Position numbers and translations under genes: made by a program. Shown here piece after piece: positions 47,006 through 56,188 of a DNA stretch of 64,000 nucleotides. Each line of letters opens with the position of its first letter. The stretch's first letter is position 1. Location: assembly GCF_015752205.1 (NCBI RefSeq), contig NZ_JADOVG010000005.1:62001-126000 (forward strand). The letters are read 5' to 3'. This stretch comes from Polaromonas sp. CG_9.7. GTDB lineage: Bacteria > Pseudomonadota > Gammaproteobacteria > Burkholderiales > Burkholderiaceae_C. Under the pieces are notes generated by a model. That model had not been told where the DNA came from, did not search any database, and was given only the letters and a program-made list of their open reading frames with translations.

Positions 47006-47419
47006 ATGATCATCTACGGGGTAGCGCTGCTGTCCATCTGTACCTTGCTCGGGGTACTCATCGGCGACCTGCTGGGCGCGGCAATCGGTGTCAAGGCAAA
47101 TGTAGGGGGCGTCGGTTTTGCGATGATCCTGCTGCTGTTTTTCTCAGAACATCTCAAGAACACCGGACGATTCGTGCAGCAGTCGTCCCAAGGCGTGGCT
47201 TTCTGGACGGCCATGTACATCCCGATCGTGGTGGCCATGGCCGCGCAGCAAAACGTGCTTGGCGCGATCAAGGGTGGCCCGATGGCAATCATCGCGGGTG
47301 CTTTGGCAACGGTGATCTGCTTCGCGCTGATACCGGTCGTCGACCGGATCGGCAGGCCCAAACTGCAACCCTCAGATCAGCCGCCGTCCGGCCAGCACCG
47401 TTCAGGAGAAACGGCATGA
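47006..47419 (+). CDS. madL: Malonate transporter subunit MadL
   Basis: The 137-residue protein has four hydrophobic spans and the MadL sequence IYGVALLSICTLLGVLIGDLLGAAIGVKANVGGVGFAMILL. MadL and MadM together import malonate with sodium or protons. AGGAG lies 9 bp upstream of the ATG. It overlaps madM by 4 bp. Confidence 0.93.
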   Translation: MIIYGVALLSICTLLGVLIGDLLGAAIGVKANVGGVGFAMILLLFFSEHLKNTGRFVQQSSQGVAFWTAMYIPIVVAMAAQQNVLGAIKGGPMAIIAGALATVICFALIPVVDRIGRPKLQPSDQPPSGQHRSGETA

Positions 47420-48189
47420 CCAGCACGCTGGACATCCTGACCAGCGCGCTGGTCAAAAATGGGCTGCTGACGGCTTTTGCCGTCGTGGGCGTCACGATGT
47501 GGGTGTCGTATGTGCTGTCGGCACGGCTGACGCGTGGCCACCTGCAGGGGTCGGCCCTGGCCATCATGCTCGGACTGCTGATGGCCTACATCGGCGGCGT
47601 CGTGACCGGCGGCAAGAATGGCGTGGTTGACTTCAAGCTGCTGAGTGGCGTCGGGCTGCTGGGCGGCGCCATGCTGCGCGACTTCGCCATTGTGTCAACC
47701 GCTTATGGCGCCACCCTGACAGACATGCGCAAGTGCGGTGTCAGCGGCATTGTTTCGTTGTTACTGGGCGTGGTCTTGTCTTTTGTCGTCGGCGGTGCCG
47801 TGGCAATGGCTTTCGGCTACACCGACGCAGTCAGCATCACCACCATCGGGGCCGGCGCAGTGACCTATATCGTGGGACCGGTGACTGGCGCGGCCATCGG
47901 CGCCAGTTCCGAGCTGATCGCCCTGAGCATCGCCGCAGGACTGGTGAAGTCGGTGATGGTGATGATCGGCACGCCCTTCTTTGCCAAAATGATCGGCCTG
48001 GACAACCCCCGTACGGCGATGATCTTCGGCGGCATGATGGGCACCACCAGCGGCGTCTGCGGCGGTTTGGCAGCGGTGGACCCGAAGCTGGTGCCCTACG
48101 GCGCCATGACCTCGACGTTCTACACAGGGCTGGGTTGCCTGATGGGGCCGTCGGTGCTGTTCTTTGCCACGCGCGCATTGATCGGTTAA
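47416..48189 (+). CDS. madM: Malonate transporter subunit MadM
   Basis: The 257-residue protein has about eight hydrophobic spans and the MadM pattern GGVVTGGKNGVVDFKLLSGVGLLGGAMLRDFAIVSTAYGATLTDMRK. It is the larger part of the MadLM malonate importer. The ATGA overlap with madL makes the start clear. The convergent mdc operon ends 246 bp downstream. Confidence 0.94.
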   Translation: MTSTLDILTSALVKNGLLTAFAVVGVTMWVSYVLSARLTRGHLQGSALAIMLGLLMAYIGGVVTGGKNGVVDFKLLSGVGLLGGAMLRDFAIVSTAYGATLTDMRKCGVSGIVSLLLGVVLSFVVGGAVAMAFGYTDAVSITTIGAGAVTYIVGPVTGAAIGASSELIALSIAAGLVKSVMVMIGTPFFAKMIGLDNPRTAMIFGGMMGTTSGVCGGLAAVDPKLVPYGAMTSTFYTGLGCLMGPSVLFFATRALIG

Positions 48190-48241
48190 GGACATTTGCG
48201 CTGACTGTGCATCACGCCAGTCAAGGCAAAAACAGCTTATT

Positions 48242-48258
48242 GCTATTAAATATATAGC
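48242..48258. repeat. 17-bp palindrome family copy
   Basis: GCTATTAAATATATAGC followed by tgcttgtac, between madM and mdcH. Confidence 0.7.
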
Positions 48259-48435
48259 TGCTTGTACATGCCAGTCAAGCGCCAGAGGCATATTTCATGC
48301 TTAAAATCCTGTTTTTTGGCAAGACCGGCACCACAGCAAGCCCAGGCCGCAGCGGTCTTAAAACCCATGCCGCGCGGCGTCATGCGTTTGCAAAGCTGGC
48401 GGCAGGCTCTCATCGGCCTGCATTGACCCCGACAC

Positions 48436-49371
48436 CTATTGTTCGCGCTGCCGCTCCCGCGCCATCAGGACCGCCAGCGTGTCGGTGCGGGTGCCGGCTG
48501 CGGCCACCGACACGGCATCGGGAAACGCCAGCCCGCCAAGCTTGGTCAGCACGCTGCCCGGCGGCATTTCAACGCTCAGGCGAACGCCGTGCTCGTGGGC
48601 CAGCACGCTGGTGTCGTGCCATTTCACCGGCAACGCCATGTTGCGCGCCAGGTCGTCGGCAATAAGGGCGGGCGCACTCAGCGCGCGGCCCAGGCTGGCG
48701 CTGAAGTAGCGCAGGCGCGGCGCAGCCACCGGCACAGCAGCCATGGCCAGCGCCAGTTCGGCTGCCGGCGCGTCAAGCAGCGGGCAGTGCGACGGAACAC
48801 TGATCGCCACCGGCTTGGCGGCATAGGCGCCCCGCTTCTGCGCGAGTTCAGCCACATGCGCCATGGCGGCATGCGCGCCGGCCACCACCAGTTGCGTCGG
48901 GGCATTGACGTTGGCCAGGAAAACGGGTGAAACGGCTGAATGCACCTGGGCAATGAGCGGCTCCAGCGCGGCACGCTCCAGACCGAGGATCGCGGTCATG
49001 CCATAGCCGCAGGGATAGGCCGCTTCCATCAGCCGGGCACGGCGCTCGACCAGCCGCAGCGCATTTGCATAGGACAGCACCGACGCAACCACCGCCGCCG
49101 GATAGGCGCCCACCGACAAGCCGGCCACGGCATCGGGCGGACCGGCCTCGCGGATCAAATGGCGCGCCGTGGCAACGCCGGCGATCAGCAAGGCAAGCTG
49201 GACCGCGACGGACGAACGCAGCGCTGCATCGCTGTCCAGCGCCAGGGCATCGCGACCCAGCACCTCGCTGGCCTCGTCCATCACCTCGCGCACGAGCGCA
49301 TTGTGCGGCAACGCATGCAGCATGCCGGCGCGTTGTGCGCCCTGACCCGGGAAGGTGAACAGGATGCTCAT
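48436..49371 (-). CDS. mdcH: Malonate decarboxylase subunit epsilon (malonyl-CoA:ACP transacylase MdcH)
   Basis: The 311-residue protein has the acyltransferase fold: FTFPGQGAQRAGML and the nucleophile motif GLSVGAYPA (GxSxG), plus the active-site His in VPSHCPLLDAPA. It charges the acyl-carrier protein with malonyl in the Mdc cycle. The ATG at 49371 overlaps mdcG by 4 bp. It is the last gene of the operon. Confidence 0.93.
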   Translation of the reverse strand: MSILFTFPGQGAQRAGMLHALPHNALVREVMDEASEVLGRDALALDSDAALRSSVAVQLALLIAGVATARHLIREAGPPDAVAGLSVGAYPAAVVASVLSYANALRLVERRARLMEAAYPCGYGMTAILGLERAALEPLIAQVHSAVSPVFLANVNAPTQLVVAGAHAAMAHVAELAQKRGAYAAKPVAISVPSHCPLLDAPAAELALAMAAVPVAAPRLRYFSASLGRALSAPALIADDLARNMALPVKWHDTSVLAHEHGVRLSVEMPPGSVLTKLGGLAFPDAVSVAAAGTRTDTLAVLMARERQREQ

Positions 49372-50057
49372 GCCGGCATGGGGCAGCAGGCAGCACTGAA
49401 AAAAGCCGGGTCCGGACGCGCCCAGGCGTTGTCGGTCAGGACGGGGCCTCGGTTCGTCTTGAGCAAAACCGCCCCGCCGGTGCGCGTCCACTCGTTCAAG
49501 GCAAAGGCACCAAACGGTGTCTCGACCTGCACATCGACGCGCGCATCAAGGTCGTGCAGCAGCTGGGCAACTGCACGCAAGGCATCGGCATCGGGCGCCA
49601 GCGGCACGCGCAGGATCAGGTCCAGGTCGCTGCCGGGGCGCAGCACATCGCAGCCGCTGGCCAGAAAAAATCCGACTCCGCCTGTTACACCCCATGCGAG
49701 CGGCAGGGCGTCGAGTTTCGGGCCGAGCCGGGCCAGCGCTTGCAGGCAGGCCAGCGGCGATTTGCGCACCCGGACACTGACTGCCGCGCTGTGGGCAATT
49801 TGCTCCGGCGTGAGCACCCGCACGACGTGCCCAGCCGCCAGCCGGGCAGCACAGCGCTCGCTGCGGGTGATGCCGCGCAGCCCCACCGGCACCTGGACCG
49901 CGTCAGCCAGCGTGGCGCGCCGCACCACCACCGGGGCCGCGGCAAGCCAGGCCGGCGTGGCCCACGACGGCGGCGGTTCCGAAAAAATCAATGCCGAAGC
50001 CGCCACCGGCCACAGCAGATCGTGCGGACGATGGATGGCGGCAGGTGCATTCACCAC
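49368..50057 (-). CDS. mdcG: Malonate decarboxylase holo-ACP synthase MdcG
   Basis: The 229-residue nucleotidyl-transferase-like protein has PGSDLDLILR, the Asp pair of the metal site in the nucleotidyltransferase fold, as in MdcG. It moves 2'-(5''-triphosphoribosyl)-3'-dephospho-CoA onto the MdcC serine. The start codon is GTG and overlaps the mdcE stop by 7 bp. Confidence 0.92.
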   Translation of the reverse strand: MVNAPAAIHRPHDLLWPVAASALIFSEPPPSWATPAWLAAAPVVVRRATLADAVQVPVGLRGITRSERCAARLAAGHVVRVLTPEQIAHSAAVSVRVRKSPLACLQALARLGPKLDALPLAWGVTGGVGFFLASGCDVLRPGSDLDLILRVPLAPDADALRAVAQLLHDLDARVDVQVETPFGAFALNEWTRTGGAVLLKTNRGPVLTDNAWARPDPAFFSAACCPMPA

Positions 50058-50857
50058 TGCGCGCGCAGCTTCTCTCGGACGCGCGACGAAGCCTGCCGGT
50101 TGACGCCGCCCAGACGGCTGCGCAAGTCAGCCGCAGGGTCGGTTTTGATGTTGTCCAGTGCGGCCACGAGCGCGCCACGCACATGTTCCAAGTCGGCCGC
50201 CAACGGATGTTCGGCGCTGGCCACATCGACCAGCTTCCACAGCAAGCCCAGCGTGGCGTAGCTGGCAATGTCGTAGGCCATTGGCGGCACGTCGGCGGCC
50301 AGCCGTTCAAGGTCTTCGACGCTGCGCAGCGTCACGCGGGCGGCGGCGGCCTTGCCCATGGCATGCACCATCACGCCGTCGTCGTTCAAGGCAATCAGCC
50401 GGCTGGCCTGGTAGCCGTGGGCCAAAAAGGCGCCCGACATGGCCTTGCCGACGATCAGGCCGATCACCGGATGGCCCTGCTGGCGCGCCTGCGCATAGGC
50501 CCCGGCGGCGCCAGCCAGCGCCTGGTGGATGCCAAACGCCTCCTCGCGTCGGCCATAGGCCTGGCTGCTGACGTCGATCACCGCGACGATGGCGCGTTTG
50601 GCGCCCTCGCGATCCGCCGCGATGGCCTCATGCACGGACTGCGCCAGCGCCCAGCCTTCGATCAGCCCTGTCTCGCCGGTACGCGCACGCGGGTAGCTGC
50701 TTTCGGCATCCGGCACCACTGCGATGTAGCGCGCTGGCTGGCCGGCCAGCATCGCATCGGCCACGCGAACCGAGGGCGGATAGCCCCGCAACACGTCAGC
50801 GTTGTCGGTCAGGGCAGCCAGCCAGATGGCGCCACGGCTTGGGGTTTGCTCATTCAT
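50051..50857 (-). CDS. mdcE: Malonate decarboxylase subunit gamma (MdcE)
   Basis: The 268-residue protein has the carboxyltransferase-like fold (VIDVSSQAYGRREEAFGIHQALAGAAGAYAQARQQGHPVIGLIVGKAMSGAFLAHGYQA). With MdcD it forms the decarboxylase that releases CO2 from malonyl-ACP. AGGAG lies 6 bp upstream of the ATG at 50857, inside the end of mdcD. Confidence 0.94.
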   Translation of the reverse strand: MNEQTPSRGAIWLAALTDNADVLRGYPPSVRVADAMLAGQPARYIAVVPDAESSYPRARTGETGLIEGWALAQSVHEAIAADREGAKRAIVAVIDVSSQAYGRREEAFGIHQALAGAAGAYAQARQQGHPVIGLIVGKAMSGAFLAHGYQASRLIALNDDGVMVHAMGKAAAARVTLRSVEDLERLAADVPPMAYDIASYATLGLLWKLVDVASAEHPLAADLEHVRGALVAALDNIKTDPAADLRSRLGGVNRQASSRVREKLRAQW

Positions 50858-51746
50858 GTCCGGCTCCTGCGCTGTTGACGCGATTGACGCTATCGGTGTG
50901 AGTGACGTTGTAGACCTGCCGCACGATGTCGGGCGTGGCCTGCACGCCGGCGTCGTAAGACGACAGCCGCGCCAGGTAGTGCGCGTACTGGTCGCTGCGC
51001 TCGACGCCGGGGCGGCCGCGCGCCAGCAGGCCGACGACGGCGCTGCGGATGTCGCTGGTGTCGTCCTGGACATAGGCATCGACCAGCCCGGTGCGAAAGC
51101 GCTGCTCGCCGCCGGTGAAGCTCCAGATGAAGGGCCGGTCGCGCGAATCGTATTCGGCAATGCCGGCTTCCTGCTCGATCACCTGCGGCCCGTTCAGGCC
51201 CAGCCGCGCCTCGCGCGTGGCGACCAGGTAGCTGCACAGGCCCGCGGCAATCGACATGCCGCCAAAGCAGCCCACGCTGCCGGCAATCACGCCGATGACC
51301 GGCTGGTACTGCCGCAGATCGACAATGGCCGAATGGATCTCGGCAATGGCGGCCAGGCCCAGGTTGGCTTCCTGCAGGCGAACGCCGCCGGTTTCAAACA
51401 GGATGACGGCGCGCATCGGCACGCCTTGGCGGTTGTCATCAGCCGCCAGTTCCAGCGCGCCGGCCATCTTTGCCCCGCCAACCTCGCCCAGACTGCCGCC
51501 CTGGAACGCGCCTTCAATCGCCAGCACGACGGCCGGCTGGCCGTCGATGCAGCCCTTGGCAACCACCACGCCGTCGTCCGATTGCGTCACCACGCCTTGG
51601 CGGGCCAGCCACGGCGAGGTCATGCGCTCGAACGGGTCGATGAGTTCGCGAAATGTCCCGGCATCGAGCAGCGCGCGCACCCGGGCCCTGGCGTCGAGTT
51701 CGACAAAGCTGTCATGGCCCGTCAGGCCCAGGGGCAAAGCGCTCAT
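50850..51746 (-). CDS. mdcD: Malonate decarboxylase subunit beta (MdcD)
   Basis: The 298-residue protein has the crotonase-like carboxyltransferase core ILFETGGVRLQEANLGLAAIAEIHSAIVDLRQYQPVIGVIAGSVGCFGGMSIAAGLCSYLVATREARLGLNGPQVIEQEAG. It is the partner of MdcE. It overlaps mdcC and mdcE by 4 and 8 bp. Confidence 0.94.
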   Translation of the reverse strand: MSALPLGLTGHDSFVELDARARVRALLDAGTFRELIDPFERMTSPWLARQGVVTQSDDGVVVAKGCIDGQPAVVLAIEGAFQGGSLGEVGGAKMAGALELAADDNRQGVPMRAVILFETGGVRLQEANLGLAAIAEIHSAIVDLRQYQPVIGVIAGSVGCFGGMSIAAGLCSYLVATREARLGLNGPQVIEQEAGIAEYDSRDRPFIWSFTGGEQRFRTGLVDAYVQDDTSDIRSAVVGLLARGRPGVERSDQYAHYLARLSSYDAGVQATPDIVRQVYNVTHTDSVNRVNSAGAGHE

Positions 51747-52066
51747 GATTTTTCTCCTGGGGCCGCATCACCCAGCGTCTGGAAGGCCTGCGCCACGCGC
51801 ATGCCGACCACGCCCGGTGTCGCGCCAAAATCGTTGATCTCAAGCGCTACCGCAGGCCAGCCCTGTGCATCGGCCTTGAACAACCGGTCGAGCTGCGCCT
51901 GCCAGACAGCGCCATAGCCATTGACCGAGGTCGTCACGCGCACGCGGGTTTGCCCCGCCGTGCCCGGCTCCAGCAGCACTTCAAGGTCGCCGGAGCCAAC
52001 AACGCCGACCATCACCCGCCCACCAGCGGGCTGGCCTGCAGGGTATTGAAAATCAAAGGTTTCCAT
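51743..52066 (-). CDS. mdcC: Malonate decarboxylase acyl carrier protein MdcC
   Basis: The 107-residue protein matches the MdcC/CitD-like carrier family: VGVVGSGDLEVLLEPG with the Ser25 that accepts the phosphoribosyl-dephospho-CoA group. It carries acetyl and malonyl groups through the cycle. The ATG at 52066 is chosen over a TTG at 52078. It overlaps mdcD by 4 bp. Confidence 0.93.
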   Translation of the reverse strand: METFDFQYPAGQPAGGRVMVGVVGSGDLEVLLEPGTAGQTRVRVTTSVNGYGAVWQAQLDRLFKADAQGWPAVALEINDFGATPGVVGMRVAQAFQTLGDAAPGEKS

Positions 52067-52074
52067 ATCAGCTT

Positions 52075-52953
52075 TCAATTAAGTGAAGGCCTGCAGACCG
52101 GAAGGTCCAGGCGATCGAGAAACAAGGTGGCGGCCAGCAGATCGGCCGCACCGCCCGGCGAGGCATTCAAGGCCAGCGCTCGTGCATCGAGTTGATGCAG
52201 CAGACGCCGGCCCGTCAGGCTGGCCACGCCGCCTCCGGCCAGCACGTCGGCGGCATCGTCTTGCAGCGCCCGCAACGCGGCCGGCCCGGCCCGGGACAGC
52301 ACGCAGGTGTCGTCCAGACCACTCAAAATGGCCAGCAGCGCATTGAGGCGGGACGCCGTTTCGCTATTCCCGCGCGCGCGGCTGCGCTGCAGTTCGGGCA
52401 ATCCGCGCTCGATGACCTGCGGAAATCCGGCCTGAGCCTGGCCGCGTGCGCCAGTGACGCCAAAGTCGCGGCAGGCGCGTTCACCCTTATTGCCGGTCAC
52501 TTGCGGTGCATGGCAGTCCGGCATGCGGGCAATGGCGGCGGCCAGCTGCGCCGTTCGCGCCGGGCTGGTCGCCTCGGACTCCAACGCTGCGCCGGCCACC
52601 AGCAGGCCCAGCGCCCAGATCGCGCCTCTGTGGGTGTTGACGCCCTGTGTCGTCTGCATCATGGCGGCCTCGGCTTCGCGGCCAATCCGGCCCAGCGATT
52701 CGCGCAGCCCCAGCGTGGGCGCGCCGGCGTCGCGTGCGACCTCGGCCATTTCAATGAATGCCGGCGCCAGCGCGCAGGCCGAGCGGCACATCAGCTCCAG
52801 GTCCAGGTCGGTGTGCGCGCCCCGGCCCCGGCGGTCCACCAGCCCCGGCTTGGGCGTCAGCCGCGCTTCGTCGAGCAGCGCATCGACCGCCTGCACTGCC
52901 AGCCTTGACGAGTGGCTTGGTGCAGGGAGGAATTCAAGGTCCAATGCCTTCAT
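52075..52953 (-). CDS. mdcB: Triphosphoribosyl-dephospho-CoA synthase MdcB
   Basis: The 292-residue protein has the CitG/MdcB pattern EARLTPKPGLVDRRGRGAHTDLDLELM and TQGVNTHRGAIWALGLLVAG, and later TGNKGE. It makes the prosthetic group precursor from ATP and dephospho-CoA. The ATG at 52953 has AGGAG 6 bp upstream and shares one base with the mdcA stop (TAATG). Confidence 0.94.
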   Translation of the reverse strand: MKALDLEFLPAPSHSSRLAVQAVDALLDEARLTPKPGLVDRRGRGAHTDLDLELMCRSACALAPAFIEMAEVARDAGAPTLGLRESLGRIGREAEAAMMQTTQGVNTHRGAIWALGLLVAGAALESEATSPARTAQLAAAIARMPDCHAPQVTGNKGERACRDFGVTGARGQAQAGFPQVIERGLPELQRSRARGNSETASRLNALLAILSGLDDTCVLSRAGPAALRALQDDAADVLAGGGVASLTGRRLLHQLDARALALNASPGGAADLLAATLFLDRLDLPVCRPSLN

Positions 52954-54611
52954 TACCAGCTCCTGAACCGGGCCGGCGGCTCGTACAGCCCGCCCGACCA
53001 ATCCACCAGATCGGCCATGCTCTTGGCCGCGAGCAGCGAGCGTGTGGCTTTGGATCGGTCCACGCCCAGGTCTTCCGGCAGCGCGATCAGCCCTTCGCTG
53101 CGCATCTGCCGCGTCTGCGCCGGGTCATGGCGCAGGCCAATCGGCGTGACGCCCGCGACGGCTGCGATCATCGCCTGGCGCTGCGCCAGCGACTGCGCCT
53201 TGTACAGGTAGGCAATGCCCTCCTCCGTCAGCACATGGGTCACGTCGTCGCCGTAGATCATCACCGGCGCCAGCGCCATGCCTGAATCTTTGGCAACCTG
53301 CACTGCGTCGAGTTCCTCGACGAAGGTCGGCTTGCCGCCGGCCTGGAAGGTCTCGACCATCTGCACTACCAGTTTGCGGCCCTTTTCCAGCGGGCTGTCG
53401 GTCTGCAGCATGTCGAGCCAGGCGGGCGTGCAGTGGCGCCGGCCGCCGGGCTGGTGGCCCATGTTGGGCGCGCCGCCAAAGCCTGACAACCGGCCCCGGG
53501 TGACGGTCGAAGAGTGGCCGTCGCCGTCAACCTGCAGGGTGGAGCCGATGAACAGATCGACCGCGTACTGGCCCGCCAGCTGGCACAGCGCGCGGTTCGA
53601 GCGCATCGAGCCGTCGGCGCCGGTGAAGAACACATCGGGCCGCGCCGCGACGTACTTTTCCATGCCGAGTTCGCCGCCAAACGAATGCACGCTCTCGACC
53701 CAGCCCGACTCGATGGCCGGAATCAGGGAAGGGTGCGGATTGAGCGCCCAGTGGCGGCAGATCTTGCCCTTGAGCCCGAGCGACTCGCCATAGGTCGGCA
53801 AGATCAGCTCGATGGCGGCGGTGTTGAAGCCGATGCCGTGGTTCAGCGACTGCACCTGATGGCGCTCGTAGATGCCGCGAATCGCCATCATCGCCATCAG
53901 GATGTGCACCGGCTTGATCAGGCGCGGGTCGCGGGTGAACAGCGGCTCGATGAAGAAGGGCTTGTCAGCTTTCACCACAAAGTCGATCCATGAGCCCGGA
54001 ATGTCAACGCGCGGCAGGTCGCCCACATCGTCCACGATCTCGTTGACCTGCGCGATCACGATGCCGTCGCGAAACGTCGCCGCCTCGACCAGCGCGGGCG
54101 TGTCCTCGGTGCTGGCGCCCGTGTACAGGTTGCCGGCACGGTCGGCCGTGAAGCCGGCGATCAGTACGACGTTCGGCGTCAGGTCGATGTACAGGCGTGC
54201 ATAGAGTTCGATGTAGGTGTGGATGGCGCCGATCTCTAACTGCCCGTCTTCGAGCAGTTGCGAGATGCGCAGGCTTTGCGAGCCGGCGTAGGAAAAATCG
54301 AGCTTGCGGGCAATGCCGCTTTCAAACAGGTCCAGGTGCTCGGGCCGGCTGACGCTGGGAATAATCATGTGCAGGCCGTTGACCTTGGCTGCATCGACTT
54401 GCGCCAGCGAGCGCGACAAAAAATCCGCCTGCTTCTGGTTGTTGCCCTCCAGCACCACGCGGTCGCCGGGCGCGATCAGCGCTTCAAGAAAGGAAACAAT
54501 GTCGGCTGTCGGAACCACCCGGCCGTCAGTGAAGGCGGCGGCACGCGCCAGGCGCCGTTTTTTTTCGGTCCGGCGGGTGTCCCATGACCGGCTGCTGGGT
54601 TGAGTCTGCAT
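52953..54611 (-). CDS. mdcA: Malonate decarboxylase subunit alpha (acetyl-ACP:malonate ACP transferase MdcA)
   Basis: The 552-residue CoA-transferase-like protein has family stretches FLEALIAPGDRVVLEGNNQKQADFLSRSL and SGFGGAPNMGHQPGGRRH. It swaps malonate for acetate on the acyl-carrier protein. It is the first gene of the operon; GGAG lies 5 bp before the ATG at 54611. The 150 bp upstream must hold the promoter; no clear LysR site was assigned. Confidence 0.95.
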   Translation of the reverse strand: MQTQPSSRSWDTRRTEKKRRLARAAAFTDGRVVPTADIVSFLEALIAPGDRVVLEGNNQKQADFLSRSLAQVDAAKVNGLHMIIPSVSRPEHLDLFESGIARKLDFSYAGSQSLRISQLLEDGQLEIGAIHTYIELYARLYIDLTPNVVLIAGFTADRAGNLYTGASTEDTPALVEAATFRDGIVIAQVNEIVDDVGDLPRVDIPGSWIDFVVKADKPFFIEPLFTRDPRLIKPVHILMAMMAIRGIYERHQVQSLNHGIGFNTAAIELILPTYGESLGLKGKICRHWALNPHPSLIPAIESGWVESVHSFGGELGMEKYVAARPDVFFTGADGSMRSNRALCQLAGQYAVDLFIGSTLQVDGDGHSSTVTRGRLSGFGGAPNMGHQPGGRRHCTPAWLDMLQTDSPLEKGRKLVVQMVETFQAGGKPTFVEELDAVQVAKDSGMALAPVMIYGDDVTHVLTEEGIAYLYKAQSLAQRQAMIAAVAGVTPIGLRHDPAQTRQMRSEGLIALPEDLGVDRSKATRSLLAAKSMADLVDWSGGLYEPPARFRSW

Positions 54612-54761
54612 TTTTGCTCCATAAAATCGCTTTGACAGCAAAGATATTCGAGCGGGCTGGTCGGGTCAATGAACCTTGCCGTGGATTCATTACGCTGGGC
54701 GCAAAGGTTGCGGCCGGGAAAGACCTCAAATCCATGAACGGCGGCGGCAGGCAGGCCAGCC

Positions 54762-55292
54762 TCAGCGCCTTCTGCCGCGCCGTTTCGCCATCGTCCGCCA
54801 GCGCCAGACCAGCGAGATCAGTGCATAACTGAGCAGCCCCATCAGGACGGCGGTGATGCACAGCCCGACCACCAGCGGCTTGCCCAGGGCGGCAATGCGC
54901 TGCCACAGGCTCAGGGTATTTTCGATCTCCTCCGCGCCGATGACTTCGAGGTCTTTGTGCACTGCCTTCTCGCCCGTGACCCAGATCCCCAGCCGGTAGG
55001 CGCCGTAGTAGATCGGCGCGAAGGTCAGCGGATTGCTCACGAGCGTGCTGGCCACGGCAGCCGGCACGTTGACGCGCAGCACAATCGCCGCGCCCACCAA
55101 CAGCGGAATCTGCGCAAGTGGCACCAGCAGGCCAAAAAAGACGCCCACGGCCACGCCCATCGCCACACCGCGCCGCGACCAGTGCCAGAGCTTGGGCTGG
55201 TCCAGCCACGGGCCGAGCCAGGCCAGCCAGCGGTTGCGGCTGATCTGCTGACGGCTCGGGATGCGGGCACGCAATCGATCAAGCAGGCTCAT
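54762..55292 (-). CDS. DUF2062 membrane protein
   Basis: The 176-residue protein has an N-terminal basic region, then WSRRGVAMGVAVGVFFGLLVPLAQIPLLVGAAIVLRVNVPAAVASTLVSNPLTFAPIYYGAYRLG, the DUF2062 signature, and a C-terminal membrane span with a basic tail. These proteins are inner-membrane; the role is unknown. It lies between rpiA and mdcA on the same strand. I chose the ATG at 55292, with GGGAAA upstream, as relatives start MSLLxRLR. Confidence 0.85.
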   Translation of the reverse strand: MSLLDRLRARIPSRQQISRNRWLAWLGPWLDQPKLWHWSRRGVAMGVAVGVFFGLLVPLAQIPLLVGAAIVLRVNVPAAVASTLVSNPLTFAPIYYGAYRLGIWVTGEKAVHKDLEVIGAEEIENTLSLWQRIAALGKPLVVGLCITAVLMGLLSYALISLVWRWRTMAKRRGRRR

Positions 55293-55390
55293 ATGCCATG
55301 GTTTCCCGGTGGACAAGCAGCTCTTGCGTTACGCATCACCGCTGCCGGCTGAAAAAGACAAGAACAAGGCGCTCATCAATGTAAGCCCGC

Positions 55391-56062
55391 TTAAAAGAGC
55401 AGGGTTTCAACGCCGTCATCCGTTCCCAGCAAGCACACATCCGCCTTCTGGAAGGCAAACACCCCCACCGTCACCACGCCAGGCCACTGGCTGACCAGCG
55501 ACTCGAAGGCCAGCGGATCGGTCATCTTCAGGCCGGTCACGTCCAGGATGTGCTGGCCGTTGTCGGTCACCAGCGGCTGGCCGCCCTTGTGGCGCACCGT
55601 GGCGGCGCCACCCATGGCCTCGAACTGGCGCGCAATGCGCCGCGCGGCCATCGGAATGACCTCGACCGGCAGGGGAAAGCCGCCCAGCGTGGCAACGTAT
55701 TTGGACTTGTCGGCAATGCAGATGAAGCGGCGCGACTGCGCGGCGACGATCTTTTCTCGCGTCAAGGCCGCGCCGCCGCCCTTGACCATGTGGCCGGCGT
55801 GGTCGATCTCGTCGGCGCCGTCGATGTAAACCGCCAGTTCGTCTACTTCGCTGGCATCGAACACCTTGATGCCCAGCGCCTGCAGCCGCTCGGTCGAGGC
55901 GTTCGAGCTGGACACGGCCCCTTGAATCCGGTCCTTCATGCTGGCCAGCGCGTCGATAAACTTGTTCACCGTCGAGCCGGTGCCGACGCCGACGATGCTG
56001 CCGTCCTCGATGTAATGCAGGGCCGCCTGGCCCACCAGGGTTTTGAGTTCGTCTTGGGTCAT
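55391..56062 (-). CDS. rpiA: Ribose-5-phosphate isomerase A
   Basis: The 223-residue protein has the RpiA signatures [43 protein letters not shown] and FICIADKSK. It interconverts ribose-5-phosphate and ribulose-5-phosphate in the pentose phosphate pathway. The gene is divergent from pyrD across a 126-bp gap. Confidence 0.96.
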   Translation of the reverse strand: MTQDELKTLVGQAALHYIEDGSIVGVGTGSTVNKFIDALASMKDRIQGAVSSSNASTERLQALGIKVFDASEVDELAVYIDGADEIDHAGHMVKGGGAALTREKIVAAQSRRFICIADKSKYVATLGGFPLPVEVIPMAARRIARQFEAMGGAATVRHKGGQPLVTDNGQHILDVTGLKMTDPLAFESLVSQWPGVVTVGVFAFQKADVCLLGTDDGVETLLF

Positions 56063-56188
56063 GGTGTGCTTTGTTGGGAAATGCGGTTGGGGTGAAGCAG
56101 TTTTTGCGACAATCGCGGCTCATGCCTTTCGGGGCCAAGCGCTTTGCCAGGCCCATAAAAATCCACTGCTCTCTGCCCGAATTATCCA

